The notes below the pieces were generated by a model that saw only the letters and a list, made by a program, of their open reading frames with translations, was not told the DNA's origin and searched no databases. Source: an uncultured Spirochaetales bacterium (GTDB lineage: Bacteria; Spirochaetota; Spirochaetia; Sphaerochaetales; Sphaerochaetaceae). Taken from it: a stretch of DNA of 48,903 nucleotides. Below are positions 8,279 through 16,166 of this stretch, in pieces. The stretch covers positions 1 to 48,903 of the forward strand of contig CALXRC010000015.1 of NCBI GenBank assembly GCA_944390865.1, read 5' to 3'. Each line of letters begins with the position of its first letter. Position 1 is the first letter of the stretch. The translations under genes and the position numbers were made by a program.

Positions 8279-9103
8279 ATGAGTCTTAACGTGCTTTTTC
8301 TTGGAGAAATTGTAGGCAGGGCCGGCATCAAGGTCCTGAAGACAGAGCTGAAGAGCCTGAAGAAGAAATATGAAGTGGATTTGTGCATTGCAAACGCGGA
8401 AGGCACAACAAACGGTTTCGGCATCGGAGCAAACCACTCTGTCCTGCTGACCAAGCTCGGAGTCGATATCATCACCGGAGGCGAGAAGTTCTACTACAAG
8501 CCGGATTTTGTTGACTTCCTGCCCAAGTGCCCATTTGCGCTCAGGCCTGCAAACTATCCTCCCCAGAGCCCGGGAAAGGCTTACAAGATAGCCAGCGTCA
8601 AAGACAAAAAGCTGGCTGTCATCAACCTTATAAGCTCATCCGGCTTTTCCCGCATAAGTGCGGCAAATCCTTTCCTCCAGGCAGAGTTTCTTGTCAGGAA
8701 GCTGAAAGAAGAAGCCGATGCAGTCCTTGTCCAGTTCCACTGTGCCACGACAGCTGAGGCAGCGACCATGGGACATTATCTTGACGGAACAGCGGCATGC
8801 GTGATCGGAACTCACAACAAAGTGCTGACGGCGGATGCCGTCGTGCTTGAAAAAGGCACGGCCTTCATCTCAGACAACGGCCGCTGCGGAGCAGACATGT
8901 CTGCAGGAGGCTTTGATCCGGCAAGAGAGATCGGAAAATTCATGACAGGCCTTCCTGTCAGAAGCTGGGAGAGCTGGGAGGACGGGCAGATTCAGGGAGT
9001 GCTGGTGAAAATAAGCACAGAGACAAATCTGGCTCAGGAGATTGTCACCATCAAGGAGCATGTGAAGGTCGAAAAACCCGAGGCAGAGGAAAGAAAAGAA
9101 TGA
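8279..9103 (+). CDS. YmdB/TIGR00282-like metallophosphoesterase homologue, metal site degraded
   Basis: 274 aa, with the layout of the YmdB family (2',3'-cyclic-nucleotide phosphodiesterases). FLGEIVGRAG replaces the usual (F/I)GD(V/I)VG start, so the first Asp is Glu. ANAEGTTNGFG keeps the Glu of NGEN. GGEKFYY stands where GNHxWD is expected, losing the Asn and His ligands. QFHCATTAE keeps one His, and GTHNKVLTAD has lost the second His of GTHTH. Several metal ligands are therefore gone and the protein may be inactive or altered. It starts a plus operon and overlaps the RseC-like gene by 4 nt. No rny gene is adjacent, unlike the common arrangement. A candidate promoter TTGGAT-17-TACTCT ends 6 nt before the ATG. 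Confidence 0.75.
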   Translation: MSLNVLFLGEIVGRAGIKVLKTELKSLKKKYEVDLCIANAEGTTNGFGIGANHSVLLTKLGVDIITGGEKFYYKPDFVDFLPKCPFALRPANYPPQSPGKAYKIASVKDKKLAVINLISSSGFSRISAANPFLQAEFLVRKLKEEADAVLVQFHCATTAEAATMGHYLDGTAACVIGTHNKVLTADAVVLEKGTAFISDNGRCGADMSAGGFDPAREIGKFMTGLPVRSWESWEDGQIQGVLVKISTETNLAQEIVTIKEHVKVEKPEAEERKE

Positions 9104-9498
9104 TCAAGCAGGTCCAGATAATCAGCGTAGATAAAGACAGAATCACAGCAGGCTGCGACAGAGCCGCCTGTGAAGGCTGCAAAAGCTCAGCATTCTGCAG
9201 AAAGCAGAACACGGAGTTTGAAGTGCTGAACACTCAGAACCTTGAGCTCAAGGCCGGAGACAGCGTCGAAATACTCATGCCGGCAGGCAGGACAGTGTTT
9301 GCGACTGCGATGAGCCTGTTCTTTCCCCTGCTCTGTTTTTTTGCCGCTCTCATCATCACGTCGCAGTTTTTCACTGAGAACGAGCTTGTGCAGCTTGCAG
9401 CCGCAGCTCTTGCCCTGCTTCTGGGCTTCTCAGTCTCAGCCATCTACTTCAGGCTGACAAAACGCAGCTATATGCCTGATGTGCAGCGCAAGGTCTGA
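9100..9498 (+). CDS. RseC/MucC-like membrane protein
   Basis: 132 aa. The N-terminal soluble part has the cysteine pattern CDRAACEGCKSSAFC, typical of the RseC/SoxR-reducing family. Two transmembrane helices follow (about 65-85 and 91-112), ending in a short basic tail. In other bacteria such proteins occur with Rnf complexes or sigma-E systems; neither is visible here, so the role is unknown. It overlaps the YmdB-like gene by 4 nt and lies 8 nt before the LptC-like gene, which ties it to the envelope-export operon. Confidence 0.75.
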   Translation: MIKQVQIISVDKDRITAGCDRAACEGCKSSAFCRKQNTEFEVLNTQNLELKAGDSVEILMPAGRTVFATAMSLFFPLLCFFAALIITSQFFTENELVQLAAAALALLLGFSVSAIYFRLTKRSYMPDVQRKV

Positions 9499-9506
9499 GG
9501 GAAAAA

Positions 9507-10031
9507 ATGAGGCTTGCACTTCTCCTTCTGCTCTTCCTGCTGTCATCATGTTCCGCAAGCGGCCCTGATTATGCTGATCAGCAGGCTGCCCGCATTGAAC
9601 ATCCGGACATCAGGCTTGAGAATGCCGTCTGCACGCTCAATGAACAGGGCAGCACCCCCGTGACGCTGAGAGCAGGCGAAATCACCTACTGGACTGATGA
9701 GGAGAGAATGGAAGCTGCTGACGTTTCTTTCAGCCAGCCCGACAGCGAGGGCCAGAGTGACATTTCCGGTTCTGCGCAGCATGCCAGAATTGATACAGGC
9801 AGTGAGATCATGTACCTGACAGGTGATGTCAGGCTTGAAAGCATCAGCGGTGATTTGTCGATTCAGACTTCATCACTTATCTTTGATATCAGGAACCAGA
9901 GAGTCGACAGTCAGGACTATGTCAGTGTCACTTTTTCTGACGGCAGCCTGACAGGACGCGCCCTGAGCGCTGATCTCAGGAGCATGCAGCTGGATCTGCT
10001 TGAACTGGAACAGGGGGAGGTCATCATTTGA
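9507..10031 (+). CDS. LptC-like LPS/glycolipid export lipoprotein
   Basis: 174 aa with a lipoprotein signal: a hydrophobic MRLALLLLLFLL followed by lipobox LSSC, so Cys15 would be lipidated. The rest is beta-rich and repeats the LptC/OstA theme (LRAGEITYWTDEERMEAADV, SSLIFDIRNQRVDS). LptC receives LPS or related glycolipid from the LptBFG complex and passes it to LptA (family knowledge). The gene overlaps the LptA gene by 4 nt and stands in the usual lptC-lptA-lptB order. Sequence similarity to classical LptC is weak; the call rests mainly on fold pattern and position. Confidence 0.75.
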   Translation: MRLALLLLLFLLSSCSASGPDYADQQAARIEHPDIRLENAVCTLNEQGSTPVTLRAGEITYWTDEERMEAADVSFSQPDSEGQSDISGSAQHARIDTGSEIMYLTGDVRLESISGDLSIQTSSLIFDIRNQRVDSQDYVSVTFSDGSLTGRALSADLRSMQLDLLELEQGEVII

Positions 10032-10651
10032 GAAAGTTTTTTCTGCCGCTCATTCTCATCCTCTCTGCCGGTCTTGCCTTCGCATCCGACAATATCACTT
10101 TCACTGCCGGCAGCACTTCTGTGAGCCTGCAGGAAGGAAACAGGGAGGTCAGCCTCTCCGGCAATGCTGCCGTCACGACAGGAAGCCTGACTATCCAGGC
10201 TGACAGCATCACGTTAAGCGGCGATAATTACGAAAGCATCTCATGCAGCGGAAGCATACTGATCACAGACTCGGATCAGGGGCTGAGCATACGCACATCA
10301 TCCCTGTTCTATGACAGGACCTCAGAGCGTCTTCTAATCTCATCCTGGTGTGAGATCAGCGATACGGCGAACGAACTCGTCGCATCAGCCTCCTCTCTCT
10401 ACTATGACCGGAATGCCGAGCTCATTGAGCTTGAAATGAATGTTGAGCTTGTGAAGAACACATCCGACGGCATACTCTCGGCATCAGCGCAGCGCGTCAC
10501 TTTTGACAGGGCAGGCTCTACCCTTGCCCTTTCAGGAGCAGCCGGCGTCAGCTGGAAGGATGACGACTATCAGGCAAGCGTGATCACGATTGATCTGGAT
10601 GAGGAAAAAATAACCCTTTCAGGCCAGATCGGGGGAACTGTCCATGGCTGA
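10028..10651 (+). CDS. lptA: LptA/OstA-like periplasmic LPS-transport protein
   Basis: 207 aa. The N-terminal signal peptide MRKFFLPLILILSAGLAFA is cleavable after AFA. The mature part is made of beta-jellyroll repeats of the OstA type, seen as recurring pairs such as SGNAAVTTGSLTIQADSITL and SSLFYDRTSERLLIS. LptA-type proteins form the periplasmic bridge for LPS or an equivalent glycolipid. The start is a TTG overlapping the LptC stop by 4 nt, and the end overlaps the LptB gene by 8 nt, so the three are coupled. Presence of this set indicates an outer membrane with an Lpt pathway. Confidence 0.8.
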   Translation: MRKFFLPLILILSAGLAFASDNITFTAGSTSVSLQEGNREVSLSGNAAVTTGSLTIQADSITLSGDNYESISCSGSILITDSDQGLSIRTSSLFYDRTSERLLISSWCEISDTANELVASASSLYYDRNAELIELEMNVELVKNTSDGILSASAQRVTFDRAGSTLALSGAAGVSWKDDDYQASVITIDLDEEKITLSGQIGGTVHG

Positions 10652-11375
10652 GGTACTTAGCATTGATTCTCTTGTGAAGCGCTATGGAAAGAAAACAGTG
10701 GTCAACAGGCTTTCATTCAGCATGGAAAGCGGCCAGATCACAGGCCTTCTCGGTCCCAACGGAGCAGGCAAGACGACAACCTTCTATATGATAATAGGCT
10801 TCATCAGGTCAAACGGAGGCTCCATTCACATCAACAGCCAGGACATCACCGACATGCCGATGTACAAGCGCTGCCGCATGGGTCTGAGCTATCTGCCTCA
10901 GGAGAGCTCAATTTTCAGGAAGCTTTCCGTCGAGGACAATATTCGTCTGGTGATCCAGACGAGAAAGGACCTGTCAAAGGAAGAAAAAGGCGCACTGCTT
11001 GAGTCTCTTATAACAGACTTCGGCCTGGAAAAGGTCCGCAGGCAGCCGGGATACACGCTTTCAGGCGGAGAACGCAGAAGAACGGAAATCGCCCGCTGTC
11101 TGGCTACAAGCCCGAGTTTCCTTCTTCTTGACGAGCCTTTTGCAGGAATTGACCCGAAGGCTGTCTATGAGATCAAGCAGATCATCAGGCAGCTCAGCAG
11201 GAAGGGCATAGGAATTCTGCTCACTGATCATAACGTGCGCGATGCGCTTTCAATCACGACCTGCGCCCACATCATCAGCGAGGGGAAGATTCTTGTTTCC
11301 GGAACAAGCCAGGAGCTGATCAGCAATCCGCTTGCCAGGGAAATCTATTTCGGCAATGAATTCGGACAGGACTGA
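10644..11375 (+). CDS. lptB: LPS export ABC transporter ATPase LptB
   Basis: A cytoplasmic ATPase of 243 aa, typical for LptB. Walker A GPNGAGKTTTFYMIIGF is followed by the LptB-specific LPQESSIFRKLSVEDNI after the Q-loop, the signature LSGGERRRTEIARCLA, Walker B FLLLDEPFAGIDP and the switch region LTDHNVRDAL. It drives glycolipid extraction from the inner membrane with LptFG, which are not in this window. It overlaps lptA by 8 nt and is followed after 3 nt by rpoN, an order also common in Proteobacteria (yhbG-rpoN). Confidence 0.95.
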   Translation: MAEVLSIDSLVKRYGKKTVVNRLSFSMESGQITGLLGPNGAGKTTTFYMIIGFIRSNGGSIHINSQDITDMPMYKRCRMGLSYLPQESSIFRKLSVEDNIRLVIQTRKDLSKEEKGALLESLITDFGLEKVRRQPGYTLSGGERRRTEIARCLATSPSFLLLDEPFAGIDPKAVYEIKQIIRQLSRKGIGILLTDHNVRDALSITTCAHIISEGKILVSGTSQELISNPLAREIYFGNEFGQD

Positions 11376-11378
11376 ATC

Positions 11379-12764
11379 ATGAGCATGCAGCAGGGCCTTT
11401 CATTAACACAGAAACAGACACTGAAACTCAACACTCAGATGATACAGTCGCTTGAGATGATGAGCCTCACCCTGACGCAGCTTCAGGAAAGAATAAGCAC
11501 TGAAATGCTTGAGAACCCCACCCTGCAGGCACAGGAAAAGGATCCTGTATCAGTAAGCTATGAAGAGTACAGCGAGAAACAGCTGAGAAGAGAGCAGAAG
11601 AATGACAATTACTCGGACTCCTATGACAATGCCGCTGCCGACAGCTGGCAGTCCTGGTTTGAGAATACCCTGACCCAGGAGGAAAGTCTGAAGGATCATC
11701 TGCTGTGGCAGCTTGGCTGCACATCATGCCCGGACAATGTCAGGGACTGTGCCGCTGCGATAATCTCAGATCTTGATGACAACGGATTTTTCTCACAGCC
11801 TCTTTATGCAGTGCTGAATGAGCGGCAGATGGCCTGCAGGGACGAGGCCCTGGCCCTGATTCACAGCTTCGACCCCGCAGGAATAGCCTGTTCCGATTTC
11901 CGCCAGTCGCTGATTCTCCAGGCGCAGAGAGCAGGCCTTGACGATGAGGAGCTTGCCCTCTTCTCCCGCCTTGTGAATGAGCATCTCGGGGACATGCAGG
12001 CAGAAAAGTACACTCAGGTATGCCAGCATCTGCACATCAGCAGGGAAGATCTTGATAATCTGTATGATTTTCTCAAAACCCTCAATCCGCATCCTGCCTC
12101 AGCCTTCTCCTCAGGCAGAGAGGTGATTGTCATTCCGGATGTCTCCATAAAGGTAGAAGACGGACGGCTTGTCGTACGCCTGAATGACTCATCCCTTCCT
12201 GTTCTCAGCATTGACTCAGGCTATCAGGAAATGGAGAGTGAGCTGTCAAAGTCAAAGAGCCAGAGCGAGAAAGAGGCTGCAAGGTACCTGAAGAAGGAAA
12301 TACAGAGCGCAAGGGAGCTGATCAGGCAGCTTGACATGAGGAATACGACGCTTGAGAAAGTGGCCAAAGTGCTTGCAGTGAGGCAGAAAGGCTTCTTCCT
12401 TTTCGGACTGGGCTCCCTGAAGCCCCTGACGCTGAAGGATGTGGCTCAGGAGATAGGAGTGCATGAAGCGACTGTCAGCCGCATCACGTCAAACAAGTAT
12501 GTTGACACGGACTGGGGCATAATACCGATGAAGAATCTCTTTTCTTCTGCCGTCAGGACAAATCAGGGCGAAGAAGGAATGAGCAAGGAAGCCGTCAAGC
12601 AGAAAATACTTTCCATCATTGAGAACAACACTACAGGCAGGGCCCTGTCGGACCAGCGCATCAGCGATCTGCTGAAAGCTGAAGGCATCGAGTGTGCCAG
12701 ACGCACTGTCAGCAAGTACCGCAGGGAACTGGATATCAGCTCATCCTTTAACCGCAGCAAGTGA
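11379..12764 (+). CDS. rpoN: RNA polymerase sigma-54 factor
   Basis: 461 aa. The N-terminal glutamine/leucine-rich activator region begins LSLTQKQTLKLNTQMIQSLEMM. A core-binding domain with conserved FDPAGI follows, then a helix-turn-helix around KDVAQEIGVHEATVSRITSNKY, and the diagnostic RpoN box ARRTVSKYR close to the C-terminus. Sigma-54 needs enhancer-binding ATPases, none of which lies in this window. I found no convincing -24/-12 promoter here, including before the nitrogen genes at 42-48 kb. The gene follows lptB by 3 nt and precedes hpf as in many bacteria. Confidence 0.95.
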   Translation: MSMQQGLSLTQKQTLKLNTQMIQSLEMMSLTLTQLQERISTEMLENPTLQAQEKDPVSVSYEEYSEKQLRREQKNDNYSDSYDNAAADSWQSWFENTLTQEESLKDHLLWQLGCTSCPDNVRDCAAAIISDLDDNGFFSQPLYAVLNERQMACRDEALALIHSFDPAGIACSDFRQSLILQAQRAGLDDEELALFSRLVNEHLGDMQAEKYTQVCQHLHISREDLDNLYDFLKTLNPHPASAFSSGREVIVIPDVSIKVEDGRLVVRLNDSSLPVLSIDSGYQEMESELSKSKSQSEKEAARYLKKEIQSARELIRQLDMRNTTLEKVAKVLAVRQKGFFLFGLGSLKPLTLKDVAQEIGVHEATVSRITSNKYVDTDWGIIPMKNLFSSAVRTNQGEEGMSKEAVKQKILSIIENNTTGRALSDQRISDLLKAEGIECARRTVSKYRRELDISSSFNRSK

Positions 12765-12795
12765 GTTTTTCCTTCCTTGCGGCCGCTTTGTATGG

Positions 12796-12801
12796 TAATA
12801 T
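12796..12801 (+). promoter_or_regulatory. Candidate extended -10 promoter for hpf
   Basis: TAATAT preceded by TGG, about 50 nt before the hpf start. The -35 region is poor, as often seen with extended -10 promoters. Confidence 0.4.
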
Positions 12802-12853
12802 TAGATTACTGAGAGTGAACTCCACCTCACAATCTGTTAAAGAGGAGGTATCT

Positions 12854-13150
12854 ATGAATCTTACAGTCAGAGGCATCAACTATGTTCCAAGTCAGGAGAC
12901 AAAGGACTTCATTGACAAGAAGCTCAAGAAGCTGGGCTTTGCTGAAGATTACCTTCATGACCTGGATATCGCAATCAAGAGAGAGACAAAGGGGATAGGC
13001 TATCATATTGATGCAGTCCTCCACTTCAAGTGGAAAACAGAGAAGATCGTGAACCAGGACTGCTACGAGCTGTATGAAGGAATAGAGCTTATCGCTGACA
13101 AGATCCAGAGCGTGGCGAAAAAGGAAAAGGAAAAGGTAATGAATATCTGA
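12854..13150 (+). CDS. hpf: Ribosome hibernation promoting factor, short HPF form
   Basis: 98 aa starting at the ATG that follows a strong AGAGGAGG; an upstream in-frame extension has no family similarity and is rejected. The protein MNLTVRGINYVPSQETKDFI...KKLKKL has the HPF/RaiA alpha-beta fold pattern and a basic/acidic C-terminal helix ending KKEKEK. It lacks the C-terminal dimerisation domain of long HPF. HPF binds the 30S subunit in stationary phase to inactivate ribosomes. It stands between rpoN and hprK, its common place, and is followed by a strong terminator. Confidence 0.9.
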   Translation: MNLTVRGINYVPSQETKDFIDKKLKKLGFAEDYLHDLDIAIKRETKGIGYHIDAVLHFKWKTEKIVNQDCYELYEGIELIADKIQSVAKKEKEKVMNI

Positions 13151-13167
13151 GCTGAGGCTCGCAAGGC

Positions 13168-13199
13168 GAAACGGTCAGGACTCTGGCCGTTTCTTTTTT
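13168..13199 (+). terminator. Intrinsic terminator after hpf
   Basis: GAAACGGTC (13168-13176) pairs with GGCCGTTTC (13185-13193) over 9 bp, one of them G-T, around an 8-nt loop and is followed by TTTTTT. Confidence 0.9.
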
Positions 13200-13211
13200 C
13201 TCTCATTGTGC

Positions 13212-13217
13212 TAAGAT
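13212..13217 (+). promoter_or_regulatory. Candidate extended -10 promoter of hprK (leaderless)
   Basis: TAAGAT preceded by TGC ends 6 nt before the ATG at 13224. There is no Shine-Dalgarno sequence between the hpf terminator and the ATG. Confidence 0.4.
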
Positions 13218-13223
13218 TGTTTT

Positions 13224-14231
13224 ATGAAAGATTTCACAGTTCTTGATCTGCTTGACATTGACCTTAAAGAGCATAACCATCTCCGCCTCAGATGCATTGC
13301 CGGACGCAGCGGACTGTCCAGAAAGCTCAGCTCTGCAATGATCTCGCGCCCCGGCCTGCCCCTTTCCGGCTATTTTGTCGATTTCAACAACACAAGCATC
13401 CAGCTTTTCGGACGCGGCGAGCAGTCCTACCTGAGAATGCTGGAGGAAAAAGGCGATCTGGGGAACATGAAGAAAATCCTTTCAACGACAATTCCGTGCT
13501 GTGTGTTCACAGATCAGGGCAGTCCGTCCCAGAACATCATCGAAATGGCAGAGGAGAATGCCATTGCCATTCTCACCACAGACCTCAACTCCTCCGATTT
13601 CTCCCGCCGTGCCTACAGCATTCTGGATGAAGTCTTTGCCCGAACAGAGACAATCCACGGCGTCCTTGTCGAGGTTTTCGGAATCGGCGTGCTGATCACG
13701 GGAGATGCAGGAGTCGGAAAGAGCGAGACAGCCCTTGAGCTTGTCAACCGCGGCCACAGGCTAATCAGCGATGACACTGTCCGGCTTAAAAACATTTCCG
13801 ATGCCTATCTGATTGGAAGCGGAGAGAACCCGATGTTCGCCCATCATATGGAAATCAGGGGCCTTGGAATCATAAACATCTCAAACATGTATGGAATCGG
13901 AGCCATCAGGGAAAAGAAGCAGATTCAGCTGTCTGTCCATCTTGAGCGCTGGGATGACAGCAAGAACTATGACAGGATCGGCGACAATCTCACTGCGGAG
14001 TTTCTGGGGGTGAAGATACCAAGAGTCGTGATTCCGGTAAAACCGGGACGCAATGTCCCTATCATCATTGAGACGGCGGCAAGAAATGAAAGACTGAAGA
14101 AACAGGGCTTTTACTCAGCCAGGGATTTTGACCGCGGGGTCATGAGCTGGCTTGAAAGCGAGACGACGCGCGACATGTATAACAGCGAGATAGAAGACTG
14201 GTCCAGCGCTGATTTCAATCAGGAAGGCTGA
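13224..14231 (+). CDS. hprK: HPr kinase/phosphorylase
   Basis: 335 aa. The N-terminal domain is followed by the C-terminal kinase domain with Walker A ITGDAGVGKSETALEL (about 156-171) and the HPrK signature EIRGLGIINISNMYGIGAIR. The enzyme phosphorylates and dephosphorylates HPr on Ser46, linking carbon status to regulation. The neighbouring HPr, 1 nt downstream, keeps Ser46, whereas the second HPr at 37004 does not. In proteobacteria and spirochaetes the hprK-ptsH pair often serves regulation more than transport (family knowledge). Confidence 0.95.
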   Translation: MKDFTVLDLLDIDLKEHNHLRLRCIAGRSGLSRKLSSAMISRPGLPLSGYFVDFNNTSIQLFGRGEQSYLRMLEEKGDLGNMKKILSTTIPCCVFTDQGSPSQNIIEMAEENAIAILTTDLNSSDFSRRAYSILDEVFARTETIHGVLVEVFGIGVLITGDAGVGKSETALELVNRGHRLISDDTVRLKNISDAYLIGSGENPMFAHHMEIRGLGIINISNMYGIGAIREKKQIQLSVHLERWDDSKNYDRIGDNLTAEFLGVKIPRVVIPVKPGRNVPIIIETAARNERLKKQGFYSARDFDRGVMSWLESETTRDMYNSEIEDWSSADFNQEG

Positions 14232-14232
14232 T

Positions 14233-14511
14233 ATGGTATCAAAGGAACTTACAGTGGAGAACAGGGCAGGCATCCATGCCAGGCCCGCGACGGAAATCGT
14301 AAAAGTGGCCTCCCGCTACAAATCAGACATCTTCTTTGAGAAGGACACAATGAAGATCAACGGAAAATCAATTATGGGAATCATAACACTGGCAGCCACA
14401 TACAAGACAAAGCTTACCTGCATCTGCTGCGGAGAAGACGAGAACGAGCTGCTTCAGGATATGGAGAACCTGTTCAGAAACCGGTTTGTTTATGGCAAAG
14501 AAACTGACTGA
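14233..14511 (+). CDS. ptsH: HPr phosphocarrier with both His15 and Ser46
   Basis: 92 aa. His15 lies in AGIHARPATEI and Ser46 in NGKSIMGII, so it can be phosphorylated by enzyme I and by HPr kinase. It lies 1 nt after hprK and its 3' end overlaps the LexA-like gene by 20 nt. The C-terminal helix is slightly longer than in classical HPr. Given the neighbourhood (rpoN, hpf, hprK), this is more likely the regulatory HPr of the cell; the transport HPr is probably the one in the glucose PTS operon (inference). Confidence 0.95.
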   Translation: MVSKELTVENRAGIHARPATEIVKVASRYKSDIFFEKDTMKINGKSIMGIITLAATYKTKLTCICCGEDENELLQDMENLFRNRFVYGKETD

Positions 14512-15103
14512 GAGACAGAGCGAGATACTCGACTATATCACAAGCTACATAAGCAGGAACAACACGAGTCCGACCATCAGCGAGCTTGCCAGGGCCTTTG
14601 ATATAAGCGAGCCCGGAGCCTGGTACCACATAAAGGCGCTGGAAAAGAAGGATATCGTGCGCGTCAGGACAAATGTCTCCCGCGGAATCAGCCTTGTCTC
14701 ATGGGACGAGTACAAGCCGGGAACAGTGCTGATCAGACAGTACAGCGAGACAGACTTCCTTCAGGGAAGGAAAAGCAGATACACCACCTTCAATGCCTCT
14801 GCCCTCTCAATCCAGAAGGGCCGGGACTATTTCTGCATAAAGATGGAGAGCTCGAACCTCATCAATGCAGGCATACACAAGGGCGATGAGCTGATATTCG
14901 AGAAAACGTCAGTGCCTGTGAACCACAGCATCGTAATTGCATCAATTGAGGGAGCTGACCACCTTGAGCTCAGGACATATAATGAGCAGGGAGGAAAGAT
15001 TATTCTTCAGGCAGAATGCGACAGCATAGGCAACATCAGTTGCCAAAGCTGCACAATACATGCTGTACTTCATGCATTGGTGAGGATATATGGCAGAAAT
15101 TAA
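14492..15103 (+). CDS. LexA-like protein, probably not self-cleaving
   Basis: 203 aa from the ATG at 14492; a TTG two codons earlier is possible. The N-terminus is a LexA winged helix: KLTERQSEILDYITSYI, SPTISELARAFDIS, then a recognition helix. The C-terminus resembles the S24 peptidase domain: the Ser region reads ESSNLINAGIHKGDELIF (compare GxSMxxxGIxxGD). The catalytic Lys position (VTVKRL in E. coli LexA) reads LELRTY, with Arg instead. No Ala-Gly cleavage site is evident. It may be a repressor released by another signal. It overlaps ptsH by 20 nt and holA by 14 nt. Confidence 0.7.
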   Translation: MAKKLTERQSEILDYITSYISRNNTSPTISELARAFDISEPGAWYHIKALEKKDIVRVRTNVSRGISLVSWDEYKPGTVLIRQYSETDFLQGRKSRYTTFNASALSIQKGRDYFCIKMESSNLINAGIHKGDELIFEKTSVPVNHSIVIASIEGADHLELRTYNEQGGKIILQAECDSIGNISCQSCTIHAVLHALVRIYGRN

Positions 15104-16166
15104 ATTCCTCCTCGGAACAGAGGAAGGCGAAAAGCAGAATTATCTTGAAGCGGAGAAGAAAAGGCTCAGACAGCTTCATCCGGATCTGGAGATCATCACG
15201 TTTTTCGCCTTTGACACTGATGCAGGGGATCTTGAGGAGGCACTGTTCTCTTCCTCGCTGTTCTCCGCTTACTCTCTCGTGATCATCAAGCATTATGAGG
15301 AAGCAGCGAAGGACAGTCCGATAAACAAAGTCATTATGAAGTTCATTTCCTCTGGCAGCGAGACTGCAAGCCTGATTGTCATCTCGAACCAGACAAACTA
15401 CAGCCTTCCCTCAGCGATCTCAAAGGCCCTGAAAAAGGACCAGATGATCGTCTTCTGGGAAATGTTCGAAAACCAGAAGCAGGACTGGATACGTTCCTTC
15501 TTCCGCAAAGAAGGCTGGACGGTGACAAATGATGCCATCCGCTACATCCTTGACATGATCGAGAACAACACAAGCGAGATGAAGGACTGCTGCAGCCAGC
15601 TTGCGCTCTATTTCAATCTGTCTCAGAGGCAGGACAGGCGAATTGATATCGATGACATCTCAGCCTTCCTCAGCCACACCAAGAATGAGGATGCCTTTTC
15701 CTTGTTTGCCGTCATCGCGAAGGCAGAGCTGGAAAAGGCCCTTTCCTGTCTGCACAAGATCATGACAAGCGATGCGAGGGCCTATATGTCGCTCGTTCCG
15801 GTGCTGCTGCGGCAGTTCAGGCTGCTTGAAAGCTATATGACCCTGCTGCAGACTGAGAGCGAGGACAAGGCCTTTGAAAACGCCTCAGCCCTGACTTCCG
15901 GCGCTCCAGCAAGAGGAATAAGGTCAGTGCGCGACAAACAGACATTCCGTACAGCAAAATCGCACTACACGCCGGACCAGGTCAGCGCAGTCATCTGTTA
16001 TCTGGACGAGATGGACATCAGAGTCAGAAGCGCAGGGACAGATGATGTCATGCTGACGCTTGAGCTCATGCTTTATACAATCATTGTGAACAAGGGCAAG
16101 GAAAGCCCGGTCAGGTTAGAACGAGAGCTGTTTGATAACGCGTTCAGCTACAGAAACAGGAATTGA
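15090..16166 (+). CDS. holA: DNA polymerase III delta subunit
   Basis: 358 aa, the clamp-loader wrench subunit that opens the sliding clamp. The N-terminus KFLLGTEEGEKQNYLEAEKK corresponds to the modified P-loop of HolA. The middle has LIVISNQTNYSLPSAISKAL, and the helical collar domain contains KNEDAFSLFAVIAKAELEKAL and LVPVLLRQFRLLESY, both typical. The start overlaps the LexA-like gene by 14 nt. The last 51 nt overlap the convergent uvrC coding region, a long antisense overlap of two real genes. Confidence 0.85.
   Translation: MAEIKFLLGTEEGEKQNYLEAEKKRLRQLHPDLEIITFFAFDTDAGDLEEALFSSSLFSAYSLVIIKHYEEAAKDSPINKVIMKFISSGSETASLIVISNQTNYSLPSAISKALKKDQMIVFWEMFENQKQDWIRSFFRKEGWTVTNDAIRYILDMIENNTSEMKDCCSQLALYFNLSQRQDRRIDIDDISAFLSHTKNEDAFSLFAVIAKAELEKALSCLHKIMTSDARAYMSLVPVLLRQFRLLESYMTLLQTESEDKAFENASALTSGAPARGIRSVRDKQTFRTAKSHYTPDQVSAVICYLDEMDIRVRSAGTDDVMLTLELMLYTIIVNKGKESPVRLERELFDNAFSYRNRN

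Noticed and set aside
12761..12853. N-terminal extension of HPF
   Set aside because: The real start follows AGAGGAGG at 12854; the extension covers the promoter region.
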